Shown: positions 1 through 6,566 of the stretch, piece after piece
Layout: every line of letters begins with the position of its first letter
Numbering within the stretch: the first letter of the stretch is position 1
Assembly (NCBI GenBank): GCA_021796315.1
Contig: JAJYOH010000321.1
Location: forward strand, 1-6,967
Length of the DNA stretch: 6,967 nt
From: Chloroflexota bacterium
GTDB lineage: Bacteria > Chloroflexota > Anaerolineae > Anaerolineales > Villigracilaceae
Reading direction: 5' to 3'
Program-made: the position numbers and the translations under genes
Notes under the pieces: model-generated
What the model was told of the DNA's origin: nothing
The model's input: only the letters and a program-made list of their open reading frames with translations
Databases searched by the model: none

Positions 1-289
1 CCACTAGAAAACAAATAGTATGGAGTTCAGTATGGATGGCTTGCCTTGCAAGGGGCATCTTCGTGCTTGCATTAAACAGTATTGACCCACGTCATAGGGG
101 GCAATTCGGTGTTACAAAAAGTGACACAATTTTTCGGAAAAGAGAACTGTGGGTTCTATCACTGATCAGCGCTGATAAGCATCTTGCCCCCAATATTGGC
201 AATTGTTATTTTGATAAACATGCCCCCGTTAATTTTTATTCTTTGATTGCAAAAAAAGTATAACCAAATCGCTCGATAAAAAGTCCTTG
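1..289. other. Intergenic region without a recognisable gene
   Basis: No reading frame here gives a protein I recognise. The longest open stretches (plus 36-263, minus 159-353) have no family motif, and the minus one overlaps the 3' end of the large regulator, so I treat both as chance. The region is AT-rich and holds three short perfect palindromes (44-53 CCTTGCAAGG, 165-176 ATCAGCGCTGAT, 190-199 CCAATATTGG), an 8-base direct repeat AGTATGGA at 17-24 and 29-36, and three copies of GGGGGCA (97-103 plus; 185-191 and 221-227 minus). It lies downstream of the regulator at 290-3166, but I see no convincing terminator for that gene. Confidence 0.6.
109..134 (+). terminator. Possible weak hairpin-plus-T-run terminator
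   Basis: GTGTTAC (109-115) and GTGACAC (121-127) pair as a 7-bp stem in plus-strand RNA, with one G-U wobble, around an AAAAA loop. The stem is followed by AA and five Ts (130-134). On the minus strand the same position would be a C-A mismatch, so the structure favours rightward transcription entering from outside the window. The stem is short and not GC-rich, so this is only a candidate. Confidence 0.22.
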
Positions 290-3166
290 TTAGGAATTGC
301 TCTGATGAGCGGAGTCTGCATATTTCAATATTTCCTCGACCAGTGCAGCCCAAGGCTCTGTTCGTCCTCGCGCCCGTTCTTTGTTAAACGTAGTTTTGCC
401 GAGCTGTGCGCGGATGGCAGTAACATTTCGCTCGTAACTGGGACGATCAACGGGCGGCAGAGGAGCGCTGATTGTTGTGCGGATTGCTTCAGCAGCTCCT
501 AAAAGGCGAGCGGCAGATTTTACGTCGTCAGATAATGTTAATCCTGCCAATCCCTCCAATGCCATTGCGATGCCCAAACTAGAATCCATCTTGTAGAACA
601 AATCCAGACCCTCATTGAAAAACACTGTTGCCTGTGCCGTTTCGCCCCTTGCATGCATAACATGCCCCAGCGTCACAAGTGAACGGGCTATATCAGGTTT
701 ATAGTGGCTTTCTTTTGCAAGCGTCATCACCTTTTCAAGCCACGTTGAAGAGCGCTCCATGTCTCCCTCGTAATATGCCAACAAACCCTGGAAATATCCT
801 AGGAGGGTTTGCACCCAGCTATTTTCTGATTGCTCTACATAGGCTGAAGCTTCCTGTAGGTGCATGCGAGCAGCTTCCAAATGACCTTGAACAATATCGT
901 TTTCAGCTAGAGCACAAAGCGGGTCGGCGCACCATACCCCGCGTCCCCCTTCTTGATATGTCCTGAATGCCTCTTCAAAGTGAGAGTTAGCAGTTACATA
1001 GTCTCCTTGAATCCTCGAAATACAGCCAAGATTTGTGAGAGCATTTGCCATTTCCCAAGGATCTCGAATCTCTCGGGCGAGGATCAGACTTTGATTGAAG
1101 AAACCTTGAGCCTTGGAATAGTTACATGAGATGAGATCAATAATTCCAAGCGATACCAACACGCTTACGAGGATGTATTTATCTCCCAGACTCTCCAAGA
1201 TTGCCGAACTTTCCTCGAGCATCACACGTCCCGCAGTATCTCCTCCAAAATCTGCCAGATACGTTCCGAGGAGATATAAACTTCGAGCGATACTCCACGG
1301 ATCATCCACCTCGCGATAAAGCGCCAGGGCCTCTTCCAGCCGTGCATGACTCAATATCATATTCCCCTGCCAGCGCAACGTTTGACCTAAGATCATCAGT
1401 ACATCGGCTATACCGCGCTGGCCGTCCAGTCTCTGATAAATACGCAGGCTCTCCTCGGCTAATGTGTGCGCAGCGCTGTGGTTACCTAGCGAATTAGCTA
1501 GCAGGGCATAACCTTCGAGGGCGCGGGCCTGCTCTTGCAGATTTTCATGTAGAGGGAGATATGACGATGATGAAACTTTTCCAAACTCCGACTGGCTATG
1601 ATCCAGCGCTTTTTTCAGCCAATTGCATCCTTCGTGAAAGTGGCCGCGGATTTGCCAAAACCAACGTAGCGCACCCGCCAGTCGCAATGCCGAATGACCG
1701 CACTCATTTGGCTCTTCATTATGCTCTTTGAGCGACCATTCCAAAGCGGCGCGTAAATTGTCGTGTTCCTGTTCTAGTCGGCTCAGCCATTCCAACTGCC
1801 TTGATCCTCTCAGTTGCGAATCAGCAGCCTCTGCCATCTCAAGATAGAATGCAAAATGACGGTCTCTGACAGCCGCAAATTCATCAGGATCAATCGCGAG
1901 ATGCGCTTCGGCGTATTGGCGGATGAGTTCATGCAGATCATAACGCCCCGCTCCTGCGAAGCGGACGAGTGACTTTGAAACAAGAGAGGACAAAACTGAC
2001 AGCGATGTTTCCACAACGCCTTCTGCCGCCTCACGCGTAAAACCACCGCGAAACACCGAGAGCCGCCTAAGCGCGCGGCGTTCATCTTCCGAGAGGAGAT
2101 CCCATGAATGGTCGAACACGGCTTGCATCGAGCGATGACGCTCCGGTATGCCGCGTGCGGATGTGGTCAGAATATCCAAGTCGCGTTCGATTTCCTGGGC
2201 GATCTCACGGCACGACAAAGTTCGCACCCAGGCGGCGGCAAGTTCGATTGCCAGTGGCATTCCTTCGACCAATGCACAAATTCGAGTCAACATCGGCAGG
2301 TTTTCATTGGTCAAGCTAAACCCTGACACTACGCGCTGGGCGCATTGCAAAAATAAGATATTGGCACTGTAACTCTCCAGCTTTTCCGCCTCATCCCCTT
2401 TTGGATAATTCAATCCTCCAACTTCAAAGATCCATTCGCCGCGCACATTGAACGGCTCACGAGATGTGCAAATCATTTTCAGGTGCGGCGCAGACTGCAA
2501 AATCTGCACGATCAGATCAGCGCCATCAAGCAAGTGTTCCATATTGTCCAGCACCAACAGGATTTGCTTTTCGCGCAAATAATCTACCAGTTGGATCTTT
2601 GGATCGGCGTTCCCATGGAATGAAAATTCCAACGCATCTGCGATGGCTGGAACCATGAGGGATGATGAATTAACACCGGCAAGCGGGACGAATGCCGTAT
2701 GATCGCTTTGTTTCATCGCGATTTCAATTGCCAGGCGCGTCTTTCCACTTCCACCCAGACCTGTCAGCGTGATCAGGCGACATTGGGAATCATCCAGCAT
2801 TTTCTGGATGGCGGTGAGTTCGATCTCGCGCCCGATAAGCGGGGTTGGCGGAATTGGTATGGACTTGGCAAAAGGTTGGGGAGGTTGAAGCAATTTGACG
2901 GTCGAGGATGGATGCGGAACGTTCAATCGCTCAAGAGAAAGTTCCCCGCGTGCAACTCTGATAAATATTGGCCGCTCATCCACAGGAATGTCCAACGCAT
3001 TTGATAGCAGTTCGGCAAGCTGCTTGGAAGGCCGGCGCTCGTCTGATTCGATTTTACGCAAGGCCGATACCGAGCATCCGATTTTCGGGGCAAGTTCTTC
3101 GCGCGTAAAATCGAGCGCTTTGCGGCGCTTTTGAAGCCAGATACCAAATGAAACTTCGGTTTCCAT
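290..3166 (-). CDS. XRE-HTH / NB-ARC ATPase / TPR transcriptional regulator (STAND class)
   Basis: This 958-residue protein is complete, from ATG to TAA. Residues about 6-60 form an XRE/Cro-type helix-turn-helix (with TREELAPKIG and SVSALRKIES) that should bind DNA. Residues about 105-340 are a STAND/NB-ARC NTPase. It has the Walker A GLGGSGKT at 136-143, a Walker B run LLVLDNMEH at 203-211, TSRE at 234-237 and a GMPLA motif at 302-306. A winged-helix-like segment follows (about 345-420, HSWDLLSEDERRAL). Residues about 490-870 are TPR-like helical repeats, which in this class usually receive a signal or partner. The tail carries AARLLGAAEAIR (885-896) and APLPP, a C-terminal signature common in such regulators, so the 3' end is intact. 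No LuxR-type HTH is seen at the C-terminus. The start was chosen because the HTH begins within a few residues of it; no good Shine-Dalgarno precedes it (GAACGAA only). The gene is divergent from the ABM/HD-GYP genes, which are plausible targets by position only. The ligand is unknown. Confidence 0.93.
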   Translation of the reverse strand: METEVSFGIWLQKRRKALDFTREELAPKIGCSVSALRKIESDERRPSKQLAELLSNALDIPVDERPIFIRVARGELSLERLNVPHPSSTVKLLQPPQPFAKSIPIPPTPLIGREIELTAIQKMLDDSQCRLITLTGLGGSGKTRLAIEIAMKQSDHTAFVPLAGVNSSSLMVPAIADALEFSFHGNADPKIQLVDYLREKQILLVLDNMEHLLDGADLIVQILQSAPHLKMICTSREPFNVRGEWIFEVGGLNYPKGDEAEKLESYSANILFLQCAQRVVSGFSLTNENLPMLTRICALVEGMPLAIELAAAWVRTLSCREIAQEIERDLDILTTSARGIPERHRSMQAVFDHSWDLLSEDERRALRRLSVFRGGFTREAAEGVVETSLSVLSSLVSKSLVRFAGAGRYDLHELIRQYAEAHLAIDPDEFAAVRDRHFAFYLEMAEAADSQLRGSRQLEWLSRLEQEHDNLRAALEWSLKEHNEEPNECGHSALRLAGALRWFWQIRGHFHEGCNWLKKALDHSQSEFGKVSSSSYLPLHENLQEQARALEGYALLANSLGNHSAAHTLAEESLRIYQRLDGQRGIADVLMILGQTLRWQGNMILSHARLEEALALYREVDDPWSIARSLYLLGTYLADFGGDTAGRVMLEESSAILESLGDKYILVSVLVSLGIIDLISCNYSKAQGFFNQSLILAREIRDPWEMANALTNLGCISRIQGDYVTANSHFEEAFRTYQEGGRGVWCADPLCALAENDIVQGHLEAARMHLQEASAYVEQSENSWVQTLLGYFQGLLAYYEGDMERSSTWLEKVMTLAKESHYKPDIARSLVTLGHVMHARGETAQATVFFNEGLDLFYKMDSSLGIAMALEGLAGLTLSDDVKSAARLLGAAEAIRTTISAPLPPVDRPSYERNVTAIRAQLGKTTFNKERARGRTEPWAALVEEILKYADSAHQSNS

Positions 3167-3209
3167 TTCGTTCTATCGTGATGGACAAGCCAAAATAGGT
3201 GAAGTAATT

Positions 3210-3215
3210 ATTATA
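3210..3215 (-). promoter_or_regulatory. Candidate -10 box for the regulator gene
   Basis: Read on the minus strand this is a perfect TATAAT, 44 bp upstream of the regulator ATG, which would give a leader of about 35-40 nt. A TTGACT lies further upstream but 25 bp away, too far for a standard sigma-70 pair, and nothing good sits at 17 bp. The -10 is therefore supported by sequence alone, and the promoter may depend on an activator. Confidence 0.35.
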
Positions 3216-3338
3216 TGCGACTCAACCTGCATCCGCCAGAAGTCAAGCCAAGTCATTTGCAGTCTGGAAACCATGAGAAAACAGAAATCCAGCGAGAAAA
3301 TCTGTGCCAGTAGAAGATTACAGCGGTACGGGGAATTT

Positions 3339-3381
3339 TCACTTTCATTGGGGCATTTTTGGGGGCAGAAAGTGACCCCAA
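3339..3381. repeat. Operator-like nested inverted and direct repeats
   Basis: TCACTTTC (3339-3346) is exactly inverted as GAAAGTGA (3368-3375), an 8-bp perfect dyad with a 21-bp centre. Inside the centre TTGGGG occurs twice, at 3348-3353 and 3359-3364, 11 bp apart or about one helical turn, and it recurs inverted as CCCCAA at 3376-3381. Such an arrangement fits a binding site for a dimeric or oligomeric regulator. The obvious candidate is the divergent HTH protein, but that link is inferred from position only. Confidence 0.4.
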
Positions 3382-3512
3382 CCAAAATCCACCCTGGCAT
3401 AGAATGATTATATGATTTTATTGCTGAACGAAATGCCAAACCGGCTCCTCATACTTTTATGGGCCGACATTCATCTTGCTTGAATCTGAGATTTGAGTGA
3501 AAGGGAAAACCC

Positions 3513-3845
3513 GTGATCGTTCAAATCTGGCAAGGGATCGCCCTAGCCTCGAATGTCAACCAATGTCAAAGATTTTTGAATGAACAAGTCCTTCCATACT
3601 ATCAGAACATTGATGGCAATTTAGGCGTGTATCTTTGCCGGGAGGTTAACGAGCAATTGGTGAATTTCCTTTTCCTCTCTATTTGGGAATCCCAAGAGTC
3701 CCTGGAGAAGTTCGCAAGTTTAGGCATCGAGGCTGCTATTCATTCCCAGGCGAAAGGAAAGCTCCTGCTCGCCTTCGAATCAACAACAAGGGATTACGAG
3801 GTCTTTCAGTGGTCTGAACCTGAGACGGAAAACAGGAAACAGTAA
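3513..3845 (+). CDS. Small ABM-like (antibiotic biosynthesis monooxygenase fold) protein
   Basis: A 110-residue protein starting at GTG, preceded by an AAGGG at a usable distance. Size and pattern fit the dimeric alpha-beta ABM/ferredoxin-like fold. An opening strand (MIVQIWQGIA) is followed by a helix with FLNEQVLPYYQ (about 21-31). Then come GNLGVYLCRE (35-44), the strand NFLFLSIWES (51-60) ahead of the helix ESLEKFASLGIEAA (62-75), and a final strand ending DYEVF (94-98). The SIWES pattern followed by a helix is typical of ABM proteins. The family includes heme-degrading enzymes, quinol or polyketide monooxygenases and many proteins of unknown role; no catalytic residue here lets me choose, so no reaction is assigned. 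The stop codon TAA overlaps the next ATG by one base, which suggests translational coupling to the downstream frame and an operon with the HD-GYP gene. The last residues (SEPETENRKQ) are a polar tail outside the fold. Confidence 0.8.
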   Translation: MIVQIWQGIALASNVNQCQRFLNEQVLPYYQNIDGNLGVYLCREVNEQLVNFLFLSIWESQESLEKFASLGIEAAIHSQAKGKLLLAFESTTRDYEVFQWSEPETENRKQ

Positions 3846-4052
3846 TGGAACAAGTTAAGGAAAAACTATTGGCTGAACTTCAAACGCGCTGCTGTGCGGC
3901 TCGTTTCGTATCAAGGCAATCTGTATCATAATGAAGATTCATTCTTTCCTGTTGTGCCAGACGCATCTCTCATTTATGCACAGTCGCTCTCCTCGATTGA
4001 CATAATGAATGACAGGTACCGTGTCAAAAATTTTTGTTTGCGGAGAAAATAA
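3845..4052 (+). pseudogene. Short, apparently frameshifted reading frame between ABM and HD-GYP genes
   Basis: An ATG at 3845 overlaps the ABM stop (TAATG) and begins MEQVKEKLLAELQTR, a plausible helical N-terminus, but this frame stops after 28 codons at a TAA. One frame over, the sequence stays open from 3846 to 4052. From about 3885 it reads like a protein (RAAVRLVSYQGNLY, then FFPVVPDASLIYAQSL) but has no start codon of its own at that end. A third frame then carries the HD-GYP protein from 4009. The simplest reading is a sensor or linker segment split by one or two single-base shifts, either real decay or assembly error. The segment after the first shift vaguely resembles the start of a GAF-type sensory domain, which often precedes HD-GYP, but I cannot confirm this. 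A short independent peptide is the alternative. Confidence 0.3.
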
Positions 4053-4707
4053 TTTGAGAGAAGAGAAGATTGTTGAAATGCAGATTCAAAGCCTGGTTCG
4101 AATCCTTGCCCTTAGAGATTTGGGAACAAAAGAACATACACACCGTGTCACTGCCATGGCACTTAGCTTTGCACATTTGTGGAATATGCCCCAAAAACAG
4201 TTAGACTATATTCGCTGGGGATCTCAGCTTCATGACATTGGAAAGATCGGAATCCCTGATGCTATTTTACATAAAAACGACCCATTGACGAATGAGGAAC
4301 GTGCCATTGTTCAAATGCATCCAGTCTATGCCTATGAACTTTTGTGCCCAGTGCCGTATCTTCACTCGGTTCTGGATATTCCTTATTGTCATCACGAGAA
4401 ATGGGATGGAAGCGGATATCCGAGGGGCCTAAGAGACACTCAAATCCCATTCGTGGCGCGCCTATTCGCTATTGTGGATGTGTGGGATGCATTACTTTCG
4501 GATCGTCCGTATCGTGCGGCTTGGAGTAAAGATCGGGCAATTACTTATCTGCACTGTCAATCTGGAAAACATTTTGATCCGGAAATAGTTACAATGTTTG
4601 GCAAACTGCTTGGAAAGACCAGTGAATTTAAAGATATTAACTCACTCCTTTCACCTGAGCATCAATCCGCTATGTTACAGGATTTGGCGTTAGATTCCTT
4701 TAGCTGA
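4009..4707 (+). CDS. HD-GYP domain protein (predicted cyclic di-GMP phosphodiesterase)
   Basis: A 232-residue protein consisting almost wholly of one HD-GYP domain (about residues 18-210), a family that hydrolyses cyclic di-GMP in the cytoplasm. Conserved residues are H43, the HD pair H75-D76 in HDIGKIG with K79, H104 in MHP, H128-H129 in CHHEKWDG, the GYP motif at 136-138, D157 in VDVWDAL, and SDRPYR. The core metal ligands are therefore present and activity is likely. In trinuclear relatives a glutamate lies four residues before the first histidine ligand; that position is G39 here, so a two-metal site is more probable. There is no receiver, GAF or PAS domain in this frame. The start is doubtful: a TGA directly precedes this ATG, there is no clear Shine-Dalgarno, and another ATG lies at 4078 (M24). 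It follows the ABM gene and the broken frame at 3845-4052 in the same direction and probably shares their transcript. The tail after residue 210 is not recognised. Confidence 0.9.
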   Translation: MTGTVSKIFVCGENNLREEKIVEMQIQSLVRILALRDLGTKEHTHRVTAMALSFAHLWNMPQKQLDYIRWGSQLHDIGKIGIPDAILHKNDPLTNEERAIVQMHPVYAYELLCPVPYLHSVLDIPYCHHEKWDGSGYPRGLRDTQIPFVARLFAIVDVWDALLSDRPYRAAWSKDRAITYLHCQSGKHFDPEIVTMFGKLLGKTSEFKDINSLLSPEHQSAMLQDLALDSFS

Positions 4708-4789
4708 TTCGATGACCATTGGGTCCGATTCTACTGGTGGTTCATAGTGCCATGGTCCACGATAGATCTGGTCACATAATTTGGAAAGC

Positions 4790-6094
4790 CTATGGCGCAA
4801 CCTTTGGCTTGATCTCTTGCCAGGAAGAGCCGCCATTGGAAGTCTTGACCAGCGCGATCTGCCCGCTATCGGTGGCAACCGCCCAAGCCGTGCTGGCATC
4901 AACAAAGCTGAACTGACCGTCCCAGTTGACGGTTCGGACAGGCGACCAAGTGTGCCCAGCATCGTCCGAACGCTGGATATCGCGTCCCAAAGCAAACGCC
5001 GTTGATGGACCGACAAATTGCAGTGGTCCTCCGGGATAATCATAGACACTCCACGAAACGCCTGCATCTGGTGTCTCATACAGGAAACTCTTTTTGGTTG
5101 AAGTGTCGTTCGTGTACAGGGTGCAATCCAACACCAAGTCCACATTGTTTTGCGTCAGAAATATCGGCGGGGTCATATCGCAATAGCCCTGGTTCTGGTC
5201 GAACAGATCGGGCAAGGAAGGCGGAGCCGGCAGATTGATGCTCTGCCAGGTAAGGCCGCCATCCTGCGTCTTGAAGAAATAAGGAACGGCAACCACCCCA
5301 TGATAGTTCACCGTCATCCAGCCATCCTGATGTGTGACGAAAACCAACCCGCTCTTGGAGCCACCCTGAGTTCTGCTCTCATCGTTATTTGGTGAAATTA
5401 GCGTTTGCCACGTTGCACCGCCATCGGTGGTGGCTAGCAAGACAAAGTAATCGTGATTCATTCCGACGCCCACATGAACGATCATCCAGCCATGCTGGGC
5501 GTCCACAAATGATAGGTCTGATGGGACATAAGCCTCGCTGTACAGGGCTGGTTCTATCAGACTGCTGTGCTGCCAGGTCGCGCCGCCATCGGTTGTATAC
5601 CAGATCCAAGCCTGGCTGGGCGCCGCAATGTCCGGGCCGGAGAAAGCCACCCAGGCCCGTTGAATGTCCATGAAAAAGCCGATCGCTTTCTTGTGCGTCT
5701 GCGGATCGGTAGGAGCCGGCTCGGGTGGAGTCAGATCCTTCCAAGTCTGGCCGCCATCCGCTGTGCTGAAGACATGATCACTGTTTCCATCTAGGCCGCC
5801 AACCCCCCAACCATTAGCAGCGTCCAACATTTTGATGAACGTGATCTTGATGTCTTGGCCCGCAGGCAGATGGACGATCGGCGTCCCGCTAGGCGACACT
5901 GCCGTCGAAGTGGGAGGCTCACCAGGTATGGGCGTATCCGTCGGCGGGGTCTCCACCGCCGCGGTCACGCTAGGCAATGTGGAGGTCGGGCTTGGCGGCG
6001 GGGCAGGCGTTTCCGTGACTGCCGAAGGCAAGCTACAAGCCAGTAAAGTAAACATGAGCACAAACAGGGAAATAAAACGCTTAGTGAAAGACAT
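4790..6094 (-). CDS. Secreted lipoprotein with Ycf48-like / Asp-box beta-propeller repeats
   Basis: A 434-residue protein. Residues 1-19 are a lipoprotein signal peptide (KR, hydrophobic core, lipobox LLAC), with C20 as the lipidated cysteine. Residues about 27-75 are a Pro/Thr/Ser-rich linker likely to hold the domain away from the membrane. From about 80 to the end it carries seven Asp-box motifs of the form S/T-x-D-G-G-x-T-W: 110-118, 167-174, 222-229, 276-283, 341-348, 376-383 and 418-425. The fifth to seventh are degenerate (PDAGVSW, DDAGHTW, SNGGSSW). Short GWGV/AWVA/GWMI-like strands precede the motifs. This is the pattern of BNR/sialidase-like and Ycf48-type propellers, which are often binding or assembly factors rather than enzymes. 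No sialidase active site is seen, so the role is unknown. The start is fixed by the AAGGAGG ribosome site four bases upstream and by the signal peptide. The gene is monocistronic by position and convergent with the HD-GYP gene. Confidence 0.9.
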   Translation of the reverse strand: MSFTKRFISLFVLMFTLLACSLPSAVTETPAPPPSPTSTLPSVTAAVETPPTDTPIPGEPPTSTAVSPSGTPIVHLPAGQDIKITFIKMLDAANGWGVGGLDGNSDHVFSTADGGQTWKDLTPPEPAPTDPQTHKKAIGFFMDIQRAWVAFSGPDIAAPSQAWIWYTTDGGATWQHSSLIEPALYSEAYVPSDLSFVDAQHGWMIVHVGVGMNHDYFVLLATTDGGATWQTLISPNNDESRTQGGSKSGLVFVTHQDGWMTVNYHGVVAVPYFFKTQDGGLTWQSINLPAPPSLPDLFDQNQGYCDMTPPIFLTQNNVDLVLDCTLYTNDTSTKKSFLYETPDAGVSWSVYDYPGGPLQFVGPSTAFALGRDIQRSDDAGHTWSPVRTVNWDGQFSFVDASTAWAVATDSGQIALVKTSNGGSSWQEIKPKVAP

Positions 6095-6105
6095 AAGGCC
6101 TCCTT
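6095..6105 (-). promoter_or_regulatory. Strong ribosome binding site of the lipoprotein gene
   Basis: On the minus strand AAGGAGG (6099-6105) precedes the ATG at 6094 by a four-base spacer. It is the best Shine-Dalgarno in the window and decides the start of the lipoprotein. Confidence 0.8.
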
Positions 6106-6123
6106 ATTCCGCAATCACTTGAC

Positions 6124-6129
6124 ATTATA
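6124..6129 (-). promoter_or_regulatory. Candidate -10 box for the lipoprotein gene
   Basis: A perfect TATAAT on the minus strand, 29 bp upstream of the lipoprotein ATG. A start site about seven bases downstream, near 6116, would give a leader of just over 20 nt that includes the strong ribosome site. The sequence 17 bp further upstream (TAGCGC) is a poor -35 box. Confidence 0.5.
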
Positions 6130-6299
6130 GCGATGAAGATGGAGCTGCGCTACCCAATCTGTCGTTGTTCGATCAGGTTCAAGTCATGTTTTTGATTAAG
6201 CTCCCATCTCGTCCATCCGGCGTGTACAAAAGTCCGCGAGATCCGCGTCAACGCGATAATCAAGCCCTTCCGGATTTATCAATCCTTCTTCAAATCGAT

Positions 6300-6566
6300 T
6301 TACTTTTTGGACTCCTCATCCGGCTCTTCCGCGATCTCTTCAGATTGACTCAGCGCAAACCGCAAATCTTCTGCGATCTCAGAAGCTAACACATCCGGTT
6401 CAGGCAAATTTGCTGAATCTTCCAGTGCATCATCTCTCAGCCAGAAGATTTCGAGATTGACTTTGTCGCGCGCCATCAGTTCATCGTAAGCGAAGATCGC
6501 CAATGGAATCTTCCAGGTGACATAATGATCTTTGAGAGCAGGCTGCAAAATAAACCCTGCTCTCAA
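6300..6566 (-). pseudogene. C-terminal remnant of a type I restriction-modification DNA methylase (HsdM-like)
   Basis: The 88-codon frame opens with TTG and has no ribosome site, so it is not a credible full gene. Residues about 25-80 match the C-terminal end of HsdM-type N6-adenine methylases. Diagnostic stretches are FAYDELMARDKVNLEIFWL, the DDALEDSANLPEPDVLA segment and EIAEDLRFALSQSEEIAEE, ending in an acidic tail typical of the family. The intact family is several hundred residues long and carries its SAM-binding and NPPF/NPPY catalytic motifs upstream; these are absent because the sequence changes at about 6550 into a transposase read in the other direction. The first residues (to about 10) lie in the breakpoint repeat and are not methylase. 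The remnant has a natural stop (TAA at 6300-6302). No HsdS or HsdR gene is visible in the window, so it should be inactive. Confidence 0.7.
6532..6566. repeat. 11-bp perfect inverted repeat at the hsdM/transposase breakpoint
   Basis: TTGAGAGCAGG (6532-6542) is exactly inverted as CCTGCTCTCAA (6556-6566) around a 13-bp spacer. One arm lies in the methylase-like remnant, the other at the first codons of the transposase-like remnant (LLST). It could be a hairpin formed at a rearrangement point, or a short inverted homology that promoted it. It is not followed by a T-run on either strand, so a terminator is unlikely. Confidence 0.6.

Larger units (their letters stand above)
3167..3512. promoter_or_regulatory. 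Divergent intergenic region with regulatory repeats
   Basis: This 346-bp stretch separates the minus-strand regulator from the plus-strand ABM gene and contains no credible gene; the minus ORF 3173-3439 has no recognisable motif. It must hold the promoters for both directions. It contains a TATAAT on the minus strand (3210-3215) and, at 3339-3381, a cluster of inverted and direct repeats described separately. I could not find a convincing -35/-10 pair for the ABM gene. Confidence 0.6.

Noticed and set aside
36..263. 75-codon plus-strand ORF at the left end
   Set aside because: It has no recognisable motif and no clear ribosome site, and the amino-acid pattern looks random; treated as chance.
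3173..3439. 88-codon minus-strand ORF upstream of the regulator
   Set aside because: It fills the divergent intergenic region and overlaps the candidate promoter and repeats. The sequence is not protein-like in any family I know.
4708..4789. Possible bidirectional terminator between the convergent HD-GYP and lipoprotein genes
   Set aside because: Only very short pairings such as GACC/GGTC are present and there is no T-run on either strand.
4690..5145. 151-codon minus-strand ORF overlapping the end of the lipoprotein gene
   Set aside because: Most of it is a shadow of the lipoprotein frame, and the remaining tail runs into the opposite-strand HD-GYP gene.
6196..6307. Minus-strand open stretch just after the HsdM remnant, containing EGLINPEGLDYRVDADLADF
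   Set aside because: It looks somewhat protein-like and could be a leftover of the next gene in the restriction locus. It has no start codon with a credible ribosome site, is only about 35 codons long, and matches no family I recognise.
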